Assembly: GCA_040385825.1 (NCBI GenBank)
Contig: JAZKGQ010000003.1
Location: 124,001-188,000 of the forward strand
Direction of reading: 5' to 3'
DNA length: 64,000 nucleotides
Origin: JANNNF01 sp040385825
GTDB lineage: Bacteria; Pseudomonadota; Alphaproteobacteria; Rhodobacterales; Rhodobacteraceae
Part shown: piece after piece, positions 34,486 through 42,545 of the stretch
How positions within the stretch are numbered: the first letter of the stretch is position 1
How the letters are laid out: each line of letters begins with the position of its first letter
The notes under the pieces: model-generated
The model's database searches: none
Told to the model about the DNA's origin: nothing
The model's input: only the letters and a program-made list of their open reading frames with translations
Translations under genes and position numbers: made by a program

Positions 34486-37457
34486 GCACGCGTCTGGCCA
34501 CTGGCGGGCGGTTGATCGACCGTTCTGCGTCTTGTGATTTCACCTTCAACGGCAAGCGGTTGCGCGGGTTTCAGGGCGATACCCTGTCGGCGGCCCTGCT
34601 GGCGAACGATCAGATGCTGGTCGGGCGCAGTTTCAAATACCACCGCCCGCGCGGCATCGTGGCGGCGGGTCCAGAGGAGCCGAACGCCCTGCTGACGCTT
34701 GGAACCGGCGCACGCAGCGAACCCAACCAGCGCGCGACCACGACCGAATTGTTCGACGGGCTGACGGCGGCCAGCCAGAACCACTGGCCGTCGCTGGAGT
34801 TCGACGTGGGCGTGGTGAACAATTATGCCGCCCGCGCCCTGCCTGCCGGCTTCTACTACAAGACCTTCATCTACCCACGCGCGGCGTGGAAACATGTGTT
34901 CGAGCCGATCATCCGCAAATCGGCGGGCCTTGGCCCGGCACCGCGGGAGAAGGACGTGGACCGGTACGAGCAGGCCTATGCCTTCTGCGATGTGCTGGTG
35001 GTGGGCGGTGGCATTGCGGGCTTGCAGGCGGCGCTGGTTGCGGGCCGTGCGGGCAAGCGGGTGATGCTGCTGGAACAGACTGCCCATTGGGGCGGACGTG
35101 CGCCGGTGGACGGCGACGTGATCGACGGGCTGGCAGCGACGGATTGGGTGAAGACCGCCGTGCAAGCCCTTGACGACATGGACAATGTCACCATGCGCAA
35201 CCGCACCCAGGCTGCGGGCGTCTATGACCATGGCTATGTGCTGGCCGATGAACATATCGCCGACCACACCCCCGGCGATGGCCGCCCGCGTCAACGCTTG
35301 TGGCGCATTCGTGCCGGGCAGATCGTCACCGCCACGGGGGCGATCGAGCGGCCCTTGTCCTTTGCGGGCAACGATGTTCCGGGCGTGATGCTGGCGGCCT
35401 CGGTGCGCGATTATGTGGTGAACTTTGCCGTCAGCCCCGGCGACCGTACGGTGATTGTCACCAACAACGACGATGCCTACCGCACCGCGATTGCGCTGCG
35501 CGAGGCAGGGCTTGCCGTGCCCGCCATCATCGACGCGCGGCGCGAGGTTTCTGGCGATCTGATCGACCGGGCGCGGGCGCTTGGCATCCGCATTGATCTG
35601 GGCCGGGCTGTGGCCTCGGTCAAAGGGTCCAAGCGGGTGACGGGTGTGGCGATCTGCCTTGCCGCTGGCGAAGGCGCCGTGCTGGACGAAATCCCCTGCG
35701 ACGCGGTGGCCATGTCGGGCGGCTGGTCGCCCGTGGTGCATCTGTGGAGCCACTGCGGCGGCAAGCTGGAATGGAACCGCAAGCGCAACTTCTTTGCCCC
35801 CGATGCCGCCCGCCCGCCCGTCAACCATGACGGCTCGGCGATGGTGGTGGCGGTCGGGGCTGCCAATGGCGCGCTGACGGCGGCCGAGGCTCTGGCCGAT
35901 GTCGGCGCACAGATAGGCGGCGATGTGTCGCTGGCGGCTGTGGTGACGGAAGGCCAGATGGAACCCGTCTGGATCATGCCGCAGGGCGCACCCGCGGCGC
36001 TGAAGGCCAAGATGTGGCTGGATTATCAGAACGATGTGAAAGTCTCGGACGTGCAGCTTGCCGCGCGTGAAGGCTATGAAAGCGTCGAACACACCAAACG
36101 CTACACCACGCTTGGCATGGCGACGGATCAGGGGAAACTGTCCAATATCAACGGCTTGGCGGTTCTTGCTCATGCGTTGAATGAAGACATTCCTGCCGTG
36201 GGCACCACCACCTTCCGCCCGCCCTACACCCCCGTCACCCTTGGCACCCTGGCGGGTGAGGCACGGGGGAATATTTTCCAACCCTTGCGCCGCACCCCCG
36301 TTCAGGGCTGGCACGAGGCCAACGGCGCCTATTTTGAACCCGTCGGCCACTGGCGCCGCCCCTATTGCTTCCCGCGGTCGGGTGAAACGCATGCGCAGGC
36401 GGTGGAGCGCGAAGTGGTGAACACGCGGGAAAATCTGGGCCTGCTGGATGCCTCGACCCTTGGCAAGATCATCGTCAAGGGGCCGGATGCGGGGCGGTTC
36501 CTCGACATGCTCTATACCGGGGTGATGAGCACGCTGGCGGTGGGCAAATGTCGCTACGGGTTGATGTGCAACGAACAGGGCTTCCTGTCCGATGACGGCG
36601 TGGTGGCGCGGATCGACGAGGACACATTCCTGTGCCACACCACCTCTGGCGGGGCTGACCGCATCCATGCCTGGATGGAGGATTGGCTGCAATGCGAATG
36701 GTGGGACTGGCAGGTCTACACCGCCAATGTGACCGAACAATATGCGCAGGTCGCCGTGGTGGGGCCGAAGGCGCGCATCCTGCTGGAAAAGCTGGGCGGG
36801 ATGGATGTGTCGAAAGAGGCGCTGCCCTTCATGCAATGGGCGGATGGCGTTCTGGCAGGCTTTCCGGTGCGGGTCTACCGGATCAGCTTTTCGGGCGAGC
36901 TGAGCTATGAAATCGCCGTGCCCGCCAGCCATGGGGCGGCGTTCTGGGAGGCTTGCGTCAAGGCCGGGGCCGATCTGGGCGCGATGCCCTATGGCACCGA
37001 AGCCCTGCATGTGATGCGCGCCGAGAAGGGGTTCATCATGATCGGCGATGAAACCGATGGCACGGTCATCCCGCAGGATCTGGGGCTGGCTTGGGCGATC
37101 TCGAAAAAGAAGGCCGATTATCTGGGCAAGCGCGGGCAGGAACGCACCTATCTGGCCAGTGCCGACCGCTGGAAGCTGGTGGGGTTCGAGACGCTGGACG
37201 GGTCGGTCATTCCCGACGGGGCCTATATCCTGGCGCCGGGCAGCAATGCCAACGGGCAGCGCAATGTGCAGGGGCGGGTCACCTCGACCTATCATTCGCC
37301 CACGCTGAAGCGCGGCATTGCCATGGGTCTGATCCACAAGGGGCCGGACCGGATGGGCGAGGTGGTGGAATTCAATACCGTCGCCGGCGGCACCGTGAAA
37401 GCCCGCATCTGCGATGCGGTGTTCCATGACAAGGAAGGGGCAAAGCAGAATGTCTGA
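34482..37457 (+). CDS. soxA: Sarcosine oxidase subunit alpha
   Basis: 991-residue subunit. The N-terminal region (GKRLRGFQGDTLSAALLAND) resembles the ferredoxin-like domain of the family. A Rossmann domain with VVGGGIAGLQAALVAGRAG binds NAD+, and the C-terminal ~380 residues form a glycine-cleavage-T-like THF-binding domain that receives the methyl group as 5,10-methylene-THF. The ATG at 34482 overlaps the soxD stop. soxG begins 8 bases before its end. Confidence 0.96.
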   Translation: MSTRLATGGRLIDRSASCDFTFNGKRLRGFQGDTLSAALLANDQMLVGRSFKYHRPRGIVAAGPEEPNALLTLGTGARSEPNQRATTTELFDGLTAASQNHWPSLEFDVGVVNNYAARALPAGFYYKTFIYPRAAWKHVFEPIIRKSAGLGPAPREKDVDRYEQAYAFCDVLVVGGGIAGLQAALVAGRAGKRVMLLEQTAHWGGRAPVDGDVIDGLAATDWVKTAVQALDDMDNVTMRNRTQAAGVYDHGYVLADEHIADHTPGDGRPRQRLWRIRAGQIVTATGAIERPLSFAGNDVPGVMLAASVRDYVVNFAVSPGDRTVIVTNNDDAYRTAIALREAGLAVPAIIDARREVSGDLIDRARALGIRIDLGRAVASVKGSKRVTGVAICLAAGEGAVLDEIPCDAVAMSGGWSPVVHLWSHCGGKLEWNRKRNFFAPDAARPPVNHDGSAMVVAVGAANGALTAAEALADVGAQIGGDVSLAAVVTEGQMEPVWIMPQGAPAALKAKMWLDYQNDVKVSDVQLAAREGYESVEHTKRYTTLGMATDQGKLSNINGLAVLAHALNEDIPAVGTTTFRPPYTPVTLGTLAGEARGNIFQPLRRTPVQGWHEANGAYFEPVGHWRRPYCFPRSGETHAQAVEREVVNTRENLGLLDASTLGKIIVKGPDAGRFLDMLYTGVMSTLAVGKCRYGLMCNEQGFLSDDGVVARIDEDTFLCHTTSGGADRIHAWMEDWLQCEWWDWQVYTANVTEQYAQVAVVGPKARILLEKLGGMDVSKEALPFMQWADGVLAGFPVRVYRISFSGELSYEIAVPASHGAAFWEACVKAGADLGAMPYGTEALHVMRAEKGFIMIGDETDGTVIPQDLGLAWAISKKKADYLGKRGQERTYLASADRWKLVGFETLDGSVIPDGAYILAPGSNANGQRNVQGRVTSTYHSPTLKRGIAMGLIHKGPDRMGEVVEFNTVAGGTVKARICDAVFHDKEGAKQNV

Positions 37458-37998
37458 TCCCATCAGCGCCCTGAACGGGGCCAATTTCCAGGGCTTTGCC
37501 ACCATCCGCGAGATCGGCCCGTTGGGCATGATTTCCCTGCGCGCCAAAGGGGTTGACGGGCTGGCTGCCGCCATCAAGGCGGCGGTCGGCACGCCGGTTC
37601 CGGGCCAGCGGCAGATCGAGGCCTCGGGCGTCTATGCCTGCGGCTGGATGTCGCCGGACGAATACCTGCTGATCCTGCCTTACGGGCAGGTGGCCCAAGG
37701 GCTGGCGGCGATTGCCACCGCCCTTGCGGCCCAGCATCATCTGGCGGTCGATGTGTCCGACGCGCGCGCGGTGTTCCGCATCGAGGGTGACAAGGCGGCA
37801 CAGGTGCTGACGAAACTGTCGCCCACCGATCTGGGGGCGATGGCCCCGAACGAGCTGCGCCGCAGCCGGGTGGCACAGGTGGCGGCGGCCTTCTGGGCGC
37901 AGGATGGCGGCTATACGCTGGTCTGTTTCCGGTCGGTCGCGGGCTATGTCATGGGTCTGCTGACCCATTCGGCGCAAAGCGGCAGCGAGCTGGGCTGA
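37450..37998 (+). CDS. soxG: Sarcosine oxidase subunit gamma
   Basis: 182-residue fourth subunit; structural, with a fold related to the THF-binding domain of GcvT. Recognisable segments are WMSPDEYLLILP and DVSDARAVFRIEGDKAAQVLTK. The ATG at 37450 (MSDPISALNG) overlaps the soxA 3' end by 8 bases, placing it firmly in the operon. The in-frame extension to 37414 is not used by homologues. Confidence 0.93.
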   Translation: MSDPISALNGANFQGFATIREIGPLGMISLRAKGVDGLAAAIKAAVGTPVPGQRQIEASGVYACGWMSPDEYLLILPYGQVAQGLAAIATALAAQHHLAVDVSDARAVFRIEGDKAAQVLTKLSPTDLGAMAPNELRRSRVAQVAAAFWAQDGGYTLVCFRSVAGYVMGLLTHSAQSGSELG

Positions 37999-38045
37999 GG
38001 AGCCTGGTTTGGCGCGTTTGGTTTGCGGGGAACCAGAGGCGTGAT

Positions 38046-38068
38046 ATGGCGTTGTCTTGCGACGCCAT
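38046..38068. terminator. Inverted repeat after soxG, possible terminator
   Basis: Arms ATGGCGT and ACGCCAT, extendable by two further pairs, flank a short loop in the 146-base gap between soxG and sodB. No T-run follows, so it could equally be an operator for sodB. Confidence 0.35.
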
Positions 38069-38144
38069 GCAGGATCGCCCTTGACCTTCCCCGTCCTGCC
38101 CGCCTTATTCCAGACAGCGAAATCAAACCCGACAGGAGAGTCCC

Positions 38145-38744
38145 ATGGCCTTCACCCTTCCCGATCTGCCCTATGCCCATGACGCGCTGGCGTCGCTTGG
38201 CATGTCGAAAGAGACGTTCGACTATCACCATGACATTCACCACAAGGCCTATGTCGACAACGGCAACAAGCTGATCGCCGGGACCGAGTGGGAAAACAAG
38301 ACGGTCGAGGAAATCGTCACCGGCACCTACAACAAGACCGCCGTGGCGCAGAACGGCATCTTCAACAACGCGTCCCAGCACTGGAATCATGCGCTGTTCT
38401 GGCAGGTGATGGGCCCTGGCGGCAAGACCATGCCGGGCGCGCTGGAGAAGGCTCTGGTTGACTCCTTCGGGTCGGTTGCGAAGTTCAAGGAAGATTTCTC
38501 GGCGGCAGGGGCGGGTCAGTTCGGGTCGGGCTGGGCCTGGCTTGTGCGCGACACCGATGGCGCGCTGAAGGTGACCAAGACCGAAAACGGCGTGAACCCG
38601 CTGTGCTTTGGCCAGACCGCCTTGCTGGGTTGCGATGTGTGGGAACATTCCTACTACATCGACTTCCGCAACAAGCGCCCGGCTTACCTCACCAACTTCC
38701 TCGACAAGCTGGTCGACTGGGAAGCGGTTGCCGGCCGTATGTGA
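38145..38744 (+). CDS. sodB: Superoxide dismutase, Fe type
   Basis: 199-residue iron/manganese superfamily enzyme that dismutates superoxide in the cytoplasm. Metal ligands are apparent in DYHHDIHHKAYV, NNASQHWNHALFW and DVWEHSYYIDF. The Gln in NNASQHW, with Gly at the Mn-specific position (AGAGQFGSGWAW), favours the Fe form. ACAGGAGAG gives a good ribosome-binding site before ATG 38145. It lies downstream of sarcosine oxidase, which produces hydrogen peroxide, but is probably a separate unit. Confidence 0.95.
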   Translation: MAFTLPDLPYAHDALASLGMSKETFDYHHDIHHKAYVDNGNKLIAGTEWENKTVEEIVTGTYNKTAVAQNGIFNNASQHWNHALFWQVMGPGGKTMPGALEKALVDSFGSVAKFKEDFSAAGAGQFGSGWAWLVRDTDGALKVTKTENGVNPLCFGQTALLGCDVWEHSYYIDFRNKRPAYLTNFLDKLVDWEAVAGRM

Positions 38745-38761
38745 TGTGATCTGGCGGCGGA

Positions 38762-38834
38762 CCGGGGGTTTCACACCCCCGGACCCCCGTGGGATATTTA
38801 TGCACAGAGGATGCAGATTTTAGACAAGTTTTAG
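38762..38834 (+). repeat. Convergent-junction element, copy B
   Basis: Fills the gap between sodB and cobA, which converge. It opens with an 8-bp stem CCGGGGGT-TTCAC-ACCCCCGG (38762-38782), then ACCCCC. From 38789 comes a 46-base block starting GTGGGATATTTATG and ending TTTTAGACAAGTTTTAG. That block is 42/46 identical to copy C at 59508-59553. The stem could terminate sodB transcripts. Confidence 0.8.
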
Positions 38835-38851
38835 AGGTTATTCGGCGGCCA

Positions 38852-39571
38852 TCAGCATCTGGGCCGCAGGCGGCAGGGCCAGCGGATCAGCAATATCGCG
38901 GGGTTCAGGTCTGGCTCGCGGATGCAGAGCGCCTGAAGGCCGGCAAGCGTGCAGGTGCAGACCAGTTCCTGCGCGGTTTGCGATTTCGAGATCACCTGCA
39001 CCGGGCTGCTGGCGGGCCATCCGGCCTGCATCAGGCCCTGCATGATCACCCCCGATTGCGCGACGCCCATATAGGCGGCCAGCGTGGTGCCGGGTCTGGC
39101 GCAACTGGACCAGTCCTGCCCGCCGTCGTGCCGCAGATGCCCGGTTGCCAGCACCAGCCGTTCGGTCTGCCCGCGTTCGGTCAGAAAGCTGCGCGCCGAG
39201 GCCGCAGCCGCACAAGCGGCGGTGACGCCGGGGATGATGTCCCACGGGATGCCCGCCGCATCGCAGGCGGCGGCTTCCTCCGCGCCGCGCGCGAAGATGC
39301 CCGGATCGCCGCATTTCAGCCGCACCACTTGTTGGCCTGCCGCGGCGGCGGTGACGAGCAGGTGATTGATCTGATCCTGCGGCAGGGCGTGGTTGCCGGG
39401 GGCCTTGCCGACATAGACGTGGGTTGCGTTCGGTGCATGGTCCAGCAGGGCCGGGTCGGCGAGGCGGTCGTAGAACACCACATCGGCGGCTTGCAGGCGG
39501 CGCAACCCGCGCAGGGTGATCAGGTCGGCCGAACCGGGGCCAGCACCGACGAGGGAGACATGGCCCGTCAT
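38852..39571 (-). CDS. cobA: Uroporphyrinogen-III C-methyltransferase, C-terminus frameshifted
   Basis: 239-residue SAM-dependent methyltransferase making precorrin-2, the sirohaem/B12 precursor. The start VSLVGAGPGSADLITLRGLR, VYVGKAPGNHALPQDQIN and RLKCGDPGIFARGAEE are the SUMT signatures. It is the last gene of the nitrate operon, its ATG overlapping the nasA stop, and supplies the sirohaem branch for NirB. After NPAILLI the reading frame gives RWPCRLRPRC and stops, while the next frame reads ADPLALPPAAQMLMAAE to 38838, suggesting a small deletion close to the end. The core is intact, so activity is likely kept. Confidence 0.9.
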   Translation of the reverse strand: MTGHVSLVGAGPGSADLITLRGLRRLQAADVVFYDRLADPALLDHAPNATHVYVGKAPGNHALPQDQINHLLVTAAAAGQQVVRLKCGDPGIFARGAEEAAACDAAGIPWDIIPGVTAACAAAASARSFLTERGQTERLVLATGHLRHDGGQDWSSCARPGTTLAAYMGVAQSGVIMQGLMQAGWPASSPVQVISKSQTAQELVCTCTLAGLQALCIREPDLNPAILLIRWPCRLRPRC

Positions 39572-42213
39572 TCTGCGGCCTCTGGCAGTTTGAACCGCGT
39601 GACGAGCTGGCTGAGTTCGGGGCGGCACGACCCGCAGGAGGTGCCTGCGCCCAAAGCCTCGCCCAAGGCGGTGACGGTCAGGGCGCGGCCTGTTTCAATC
39701 GCCTCGCGGATGGTGTTGAGGCCGACGTTCAGGCAGACGCAGACCGTGGGGCCGGGGTCGGGCGTGTCGGCGGCGGGGCGGCCTGCAAGCGCATGGCCAG
39801 GGGTGGGGGTGCTGATCCGGGCGGCGATGTGATCGCGCGCCAGAGCCACCGGTTCGGGGCCGGCGTAGAGGGCGGCCAGCAGCCGGTCGCCGTCGTGAAA
39901 GGCGATGCGCACAAGGCCACGCGCCCGGTCGATCACGCTTGCCGCCGCGGCCCCCGGCAGATTGAACAGCGCGCGGGCGTAAGCCTCCCAGTCCAGCGGT
40001 GCCGCAAGCCCTGCGAGTTCCACCCGCCAGCCCCCGGCAATCCGCGCCCGCGCCCAGTAGTCGGCCTGCGGGGTGACATCGCCAGCCGCCACGGCAAAGC
40101 CATACCATCCGGCATCGTACCGGGCCACGGCCACCGGGGCGGATTTGGCGGCGGGTTGGCCCGAAATCGGATCGACGACCCCCGGCACCAGAACGCAAGC
40201 CCTTGCGGCAGAAGAATTTTCGCCCGTCCAATGCATCGGCGCAAAGACCTGGCCCATGGGGGCGGCATCGGTGATCAGCGCGCGCAGGATGCTGCGGCCT
40301 TGCGCATTCGTCACCTGCACCAGATCTGCGGGCTGCACGCCGAGGGCGCTGGCATCGCCGGGGTGCAGTTCCAGAAACGGTTCGGCCAGATGCTGGTTCA
40401 GGCGCGGCGATTTCGCGGTGCGGGTCATGCTGTGCCACTGGTCGCGGATGCGCCCGGTGTTCAGGCGGAAAGGGTGATCGGGCGTCAGGGCTTGCGGGGC
40501 CTGCGGCGTGATCGGCAACATGCTGGCGCGGCCCGTGGCGGTGTGGAACCTGCCGTCGCCGAAGAAACGCCCGCCCTTTTGCCGCGCGTTCTGCGGCCAG
40601 GTGAAAGGGGCAAGCGCGTCATAGGCCTGATCGGAAATTCCGCTCAGGTCCGAGATGTCAAAATCGCTGCCCATGCGCCCCGCAACCCCGGACAGGGCGG
40701 CATATTCGCGGAAGATCTGGGCGGCGGTGTCCCAGCCGAAGGCAGCACCCCAGCCCATGCGGCCGGCAACCCCGGCCAGATGCCGCCAGTCGTCACGGGC
40801 TTGCCCCGGTGTGGGCAGGCTGGCGCGCTGGCGGCTGATGGTGCGGTCGGAATTGGTGACGGTGCCGGATTTTTCACCCCAGGCGGTGGCGGGCAGCAGC
40901 ACATGCGCCAGCTTGGCGGTATCGGTATCGGCGGTCACATCGCTGACCACGACGAAGGGGCAGGCGGCGAGGGCCGCGCGCACGGCATCAGCCTCGGGCA
41001 TCGACACCACCGGGTTGGTGTGGATAATCCAGATCGCCTTGATGCGCCCATCGGCCACGGCGCGGAACATGTCCACCGCCTTCAGCCCCGCTGCGTCGGG
41101 CATCGTCGGGCTGGCCCAGAAACTCTGCACCGCCGCCCGATGCGCGGGGTTTTCAAGCGCCAGATGGCAGGCGAGCATGTTTGCCAGCCCCCCCACCTCG
41201 CGCCCGCCCATGGCATTGGGCTGGCCCGTCACGGAAAACGGCCCCATGCCGGGGCGGCCGATGCGGCCGGTGGCGAGGTGACAGTTGAGGATGGCGTTGA
41301 CCTTGTCGGTGCCGGTGGCCGACTGGTTGATGCCTTGGGAATAGACGGTCACCACCTTTTCCGACGCGCACCAAAGGTCGGTAAAGGCGCGCAGATCGGC
41401 GGGGGAAAGGCCGGTCATGGCGGGGTCAGAGGCGCGCGCCTCGGCCACAGCGGCCCCATAGCCATCGACATGCGGGGCAAAGGCCGGGTCGGCATGGCCG
41501 CCATCGGCAATCGCCACCAGCAGGGCGTTGAACAGGGCGGCATCCGACCCCGGCGCAAGCGCCAGATGCAGGTCGGCAATATCGCAGGTCGCGGTGCGAC
41601 GGGGGTCGATCACGACGATCTTCATGGCTGGCCGCAGGGCCTTGGCCGCGGCCAGCCGCTGATACAGAACCGGGTGGCACCAGGCCAGATTGCTGCCGGT
41701 CAGCACCACGAGGTCAGCCAGTTCCAGATCCTCGTACAGCCCCGGCACGGTGTCTGACCCAAAGGCGCGGCGGTGCCCGGCCACGGACGAGGCCATGCAA
41801 AGCCTTGAATTGGTGTCGATATTGGCGGACCCGATGAATCCCTTCATCAGCTTGTTTGCCACATAGTAATCTTCGGTCAGCAACTGACCCGAGACGTAGA
41901 AGGCCACGGCACCCGCCCCATGTTCGGCGATCGCGCGCGAAAACCGCCGCGCGACCAGCCCCAGGGCATCGTCCCAGCCCACGGTCTGCCCGAACACGCG
42001 GGGGGCGAGCAAGCGCCCCTCCAGCCCCACGGTTTCGCCCAGGGCGCTGCCCTTGGAACACAGCCGCCCCTTGTTGGCCGGATGGTCCGGGTCCCCCTTG
42101 ATGCCCAGGCCCCCCTTGCCATCGGGCGTCGCCAGCACACCGCAGCCCACGCCGCAATAGGGGCAGGTGGTGCGCACCGTGGCGGGGTGCAGGCCGCGCC
42201 CCGGCGCCGTCAT
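39568..42213 (-). CDS. nasA: Assimilatory nitrate reductase, catalytic subunit
   Basis: 881-residue cytoplasmic molybdopterin (bis-MGD) enzyme reducing nitrate to nitrite. An N-terminal 4Fe-4S site is formed by C17, C20, C24 and C52 (CPYCGVGCG...LCSKG). The molybdopterin domains follow, with NSRLCMASSVAGHRRAFG, where the Mo-ligand Cys is expected. A C-terminal BFD-type 2Fe-2S domain (CVCLNVGLNTI...TSCGSCRPEL) is present. It overlaps nirD upstream and cobA downstream by 4 bases each. The symbol narB is used in some species. Confidence 0.95.
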   Translation of the reverse strand: MTAPGRGLHPATVRTTCPYCGVGCGVLATPDGKGGLGIKGDPDHPANKGRLCSKGSALGETVGLEGRLLAPRVFGQTVGWDDALGLVARRFSRAIAEHGAGAVAFYVSGQLLTEDYYVANKLMKGFIGSANIDTNSRLCMASSVAGHRRAFGSDTVPGLYEDLELADLVVLTGSNLAWCHPVLYQRLAAAKALRPAMKIVVIDPRRTATCDIADLHLALAPGSDAALFNALLVAIADGGHADPAFAPHVDGYGAAVAEARASDPAMTGLSPADLRAFTDLWCASEKVVTVYSQGINQSATGTDKVNAILNCHLATGRIGRPGMGPFSVTGQPNAMGGREVGGLANMLACHLALENPAHRAAVQSFWASPTMPDAAGLKAVDMFRAVADGRIKAIWIIHTNPVVSMPEADAVRAALAACPFVVVSDVTADTDTAKLAHVLLPATAWGEKSGTVTNSDRTISRQRASLPTPGQARDDWRHLAGVAGRMGWGAAFGWDTAAQIFREYAALSGVAGRMGSDFDISDLSGISDQAYDALAPFTWPQNARQKGGRFFGDGRFHTATGRASMLPITPQAPQALTPDHPFRLNTGRIRDQWHSMTRTAKSPRLNQHLAEPFLELHPGDASALGVQPADLVQVTNAQGRSILRALITDAAPMGQVFAPMHWTGENSSAARACVLVPGVVDPISGQPAAKSAPVAVARYDAGWYGFAVAAGDVTPQADYWARARIAGGWRVELAGLAAPLDWEAYARALFNLPGAAAASVIDRARGLVRIAFHDGDRLLAALYAGPEPVALARDHIAARISTPTPGHALAGRPAADTPDPGPTVCVCLNVGLNTIREAIETGRALTVTALGEALGAGTSCGSCRPELSQLVTRFKLPEAAE

Positions 42214-42545
42214 GCGGCGGCCCGGCGGGTCAGGCGGGTGGCGTCCAGCAAGATGCGGCCCCCTTCGATCCGGGCGGGGTAGGTGGCGATGCTGCCCTCA
42301 TCCGCGCCTTGGGCCATGCCGGTTTCCAGACTGAAAACCCAGGCGTGCAAGGGGCAGGTGACGGCATTGCCATGCACGATGCCCTCGCTTAAAGGCCCGC
42401 CCTTGTGGGGGCAGCGGTCATCGACGGCAAAGACCTGATCCGTGGCGGTGCGGAACACCGCGACGCAGCCTTGCGCCGTCTTTACCACCCGCGCGCCCTG
42501 TGGCGGGATGTCGGTCAAGGCGCCAATGTCGATCCAGGTGGTCAT
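42210..42545 (-). CDS. nirD: Nitrite reductase (NAD(P)H) small subunit
   Basis: 111-residue Rieske-fold subunit of assimilatory NirBD. Unlike the enterobacterial NirD, which lacks them, it keeps the Rieske ligands: C45-x-H47 (CPHKGG) and C64-x2-H67 (CPLHAW), so a 2Fe-2S cluster is expected. The ATG at 42545 overlaps the nirB stop (ATGA), and its own stop overlaps the nasA start. Confidence 0.94.
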   Translation of the reverse strand: MTTWIDIGALTDIPPQGARVVKTAQGCVAVFRTATDQVFAVDDRCPHKGGPLSEGIVHGNAVTCPLHAWVFSLETGMAQGADEGSIATYPARIEGGRILLDATRLTRRAAA

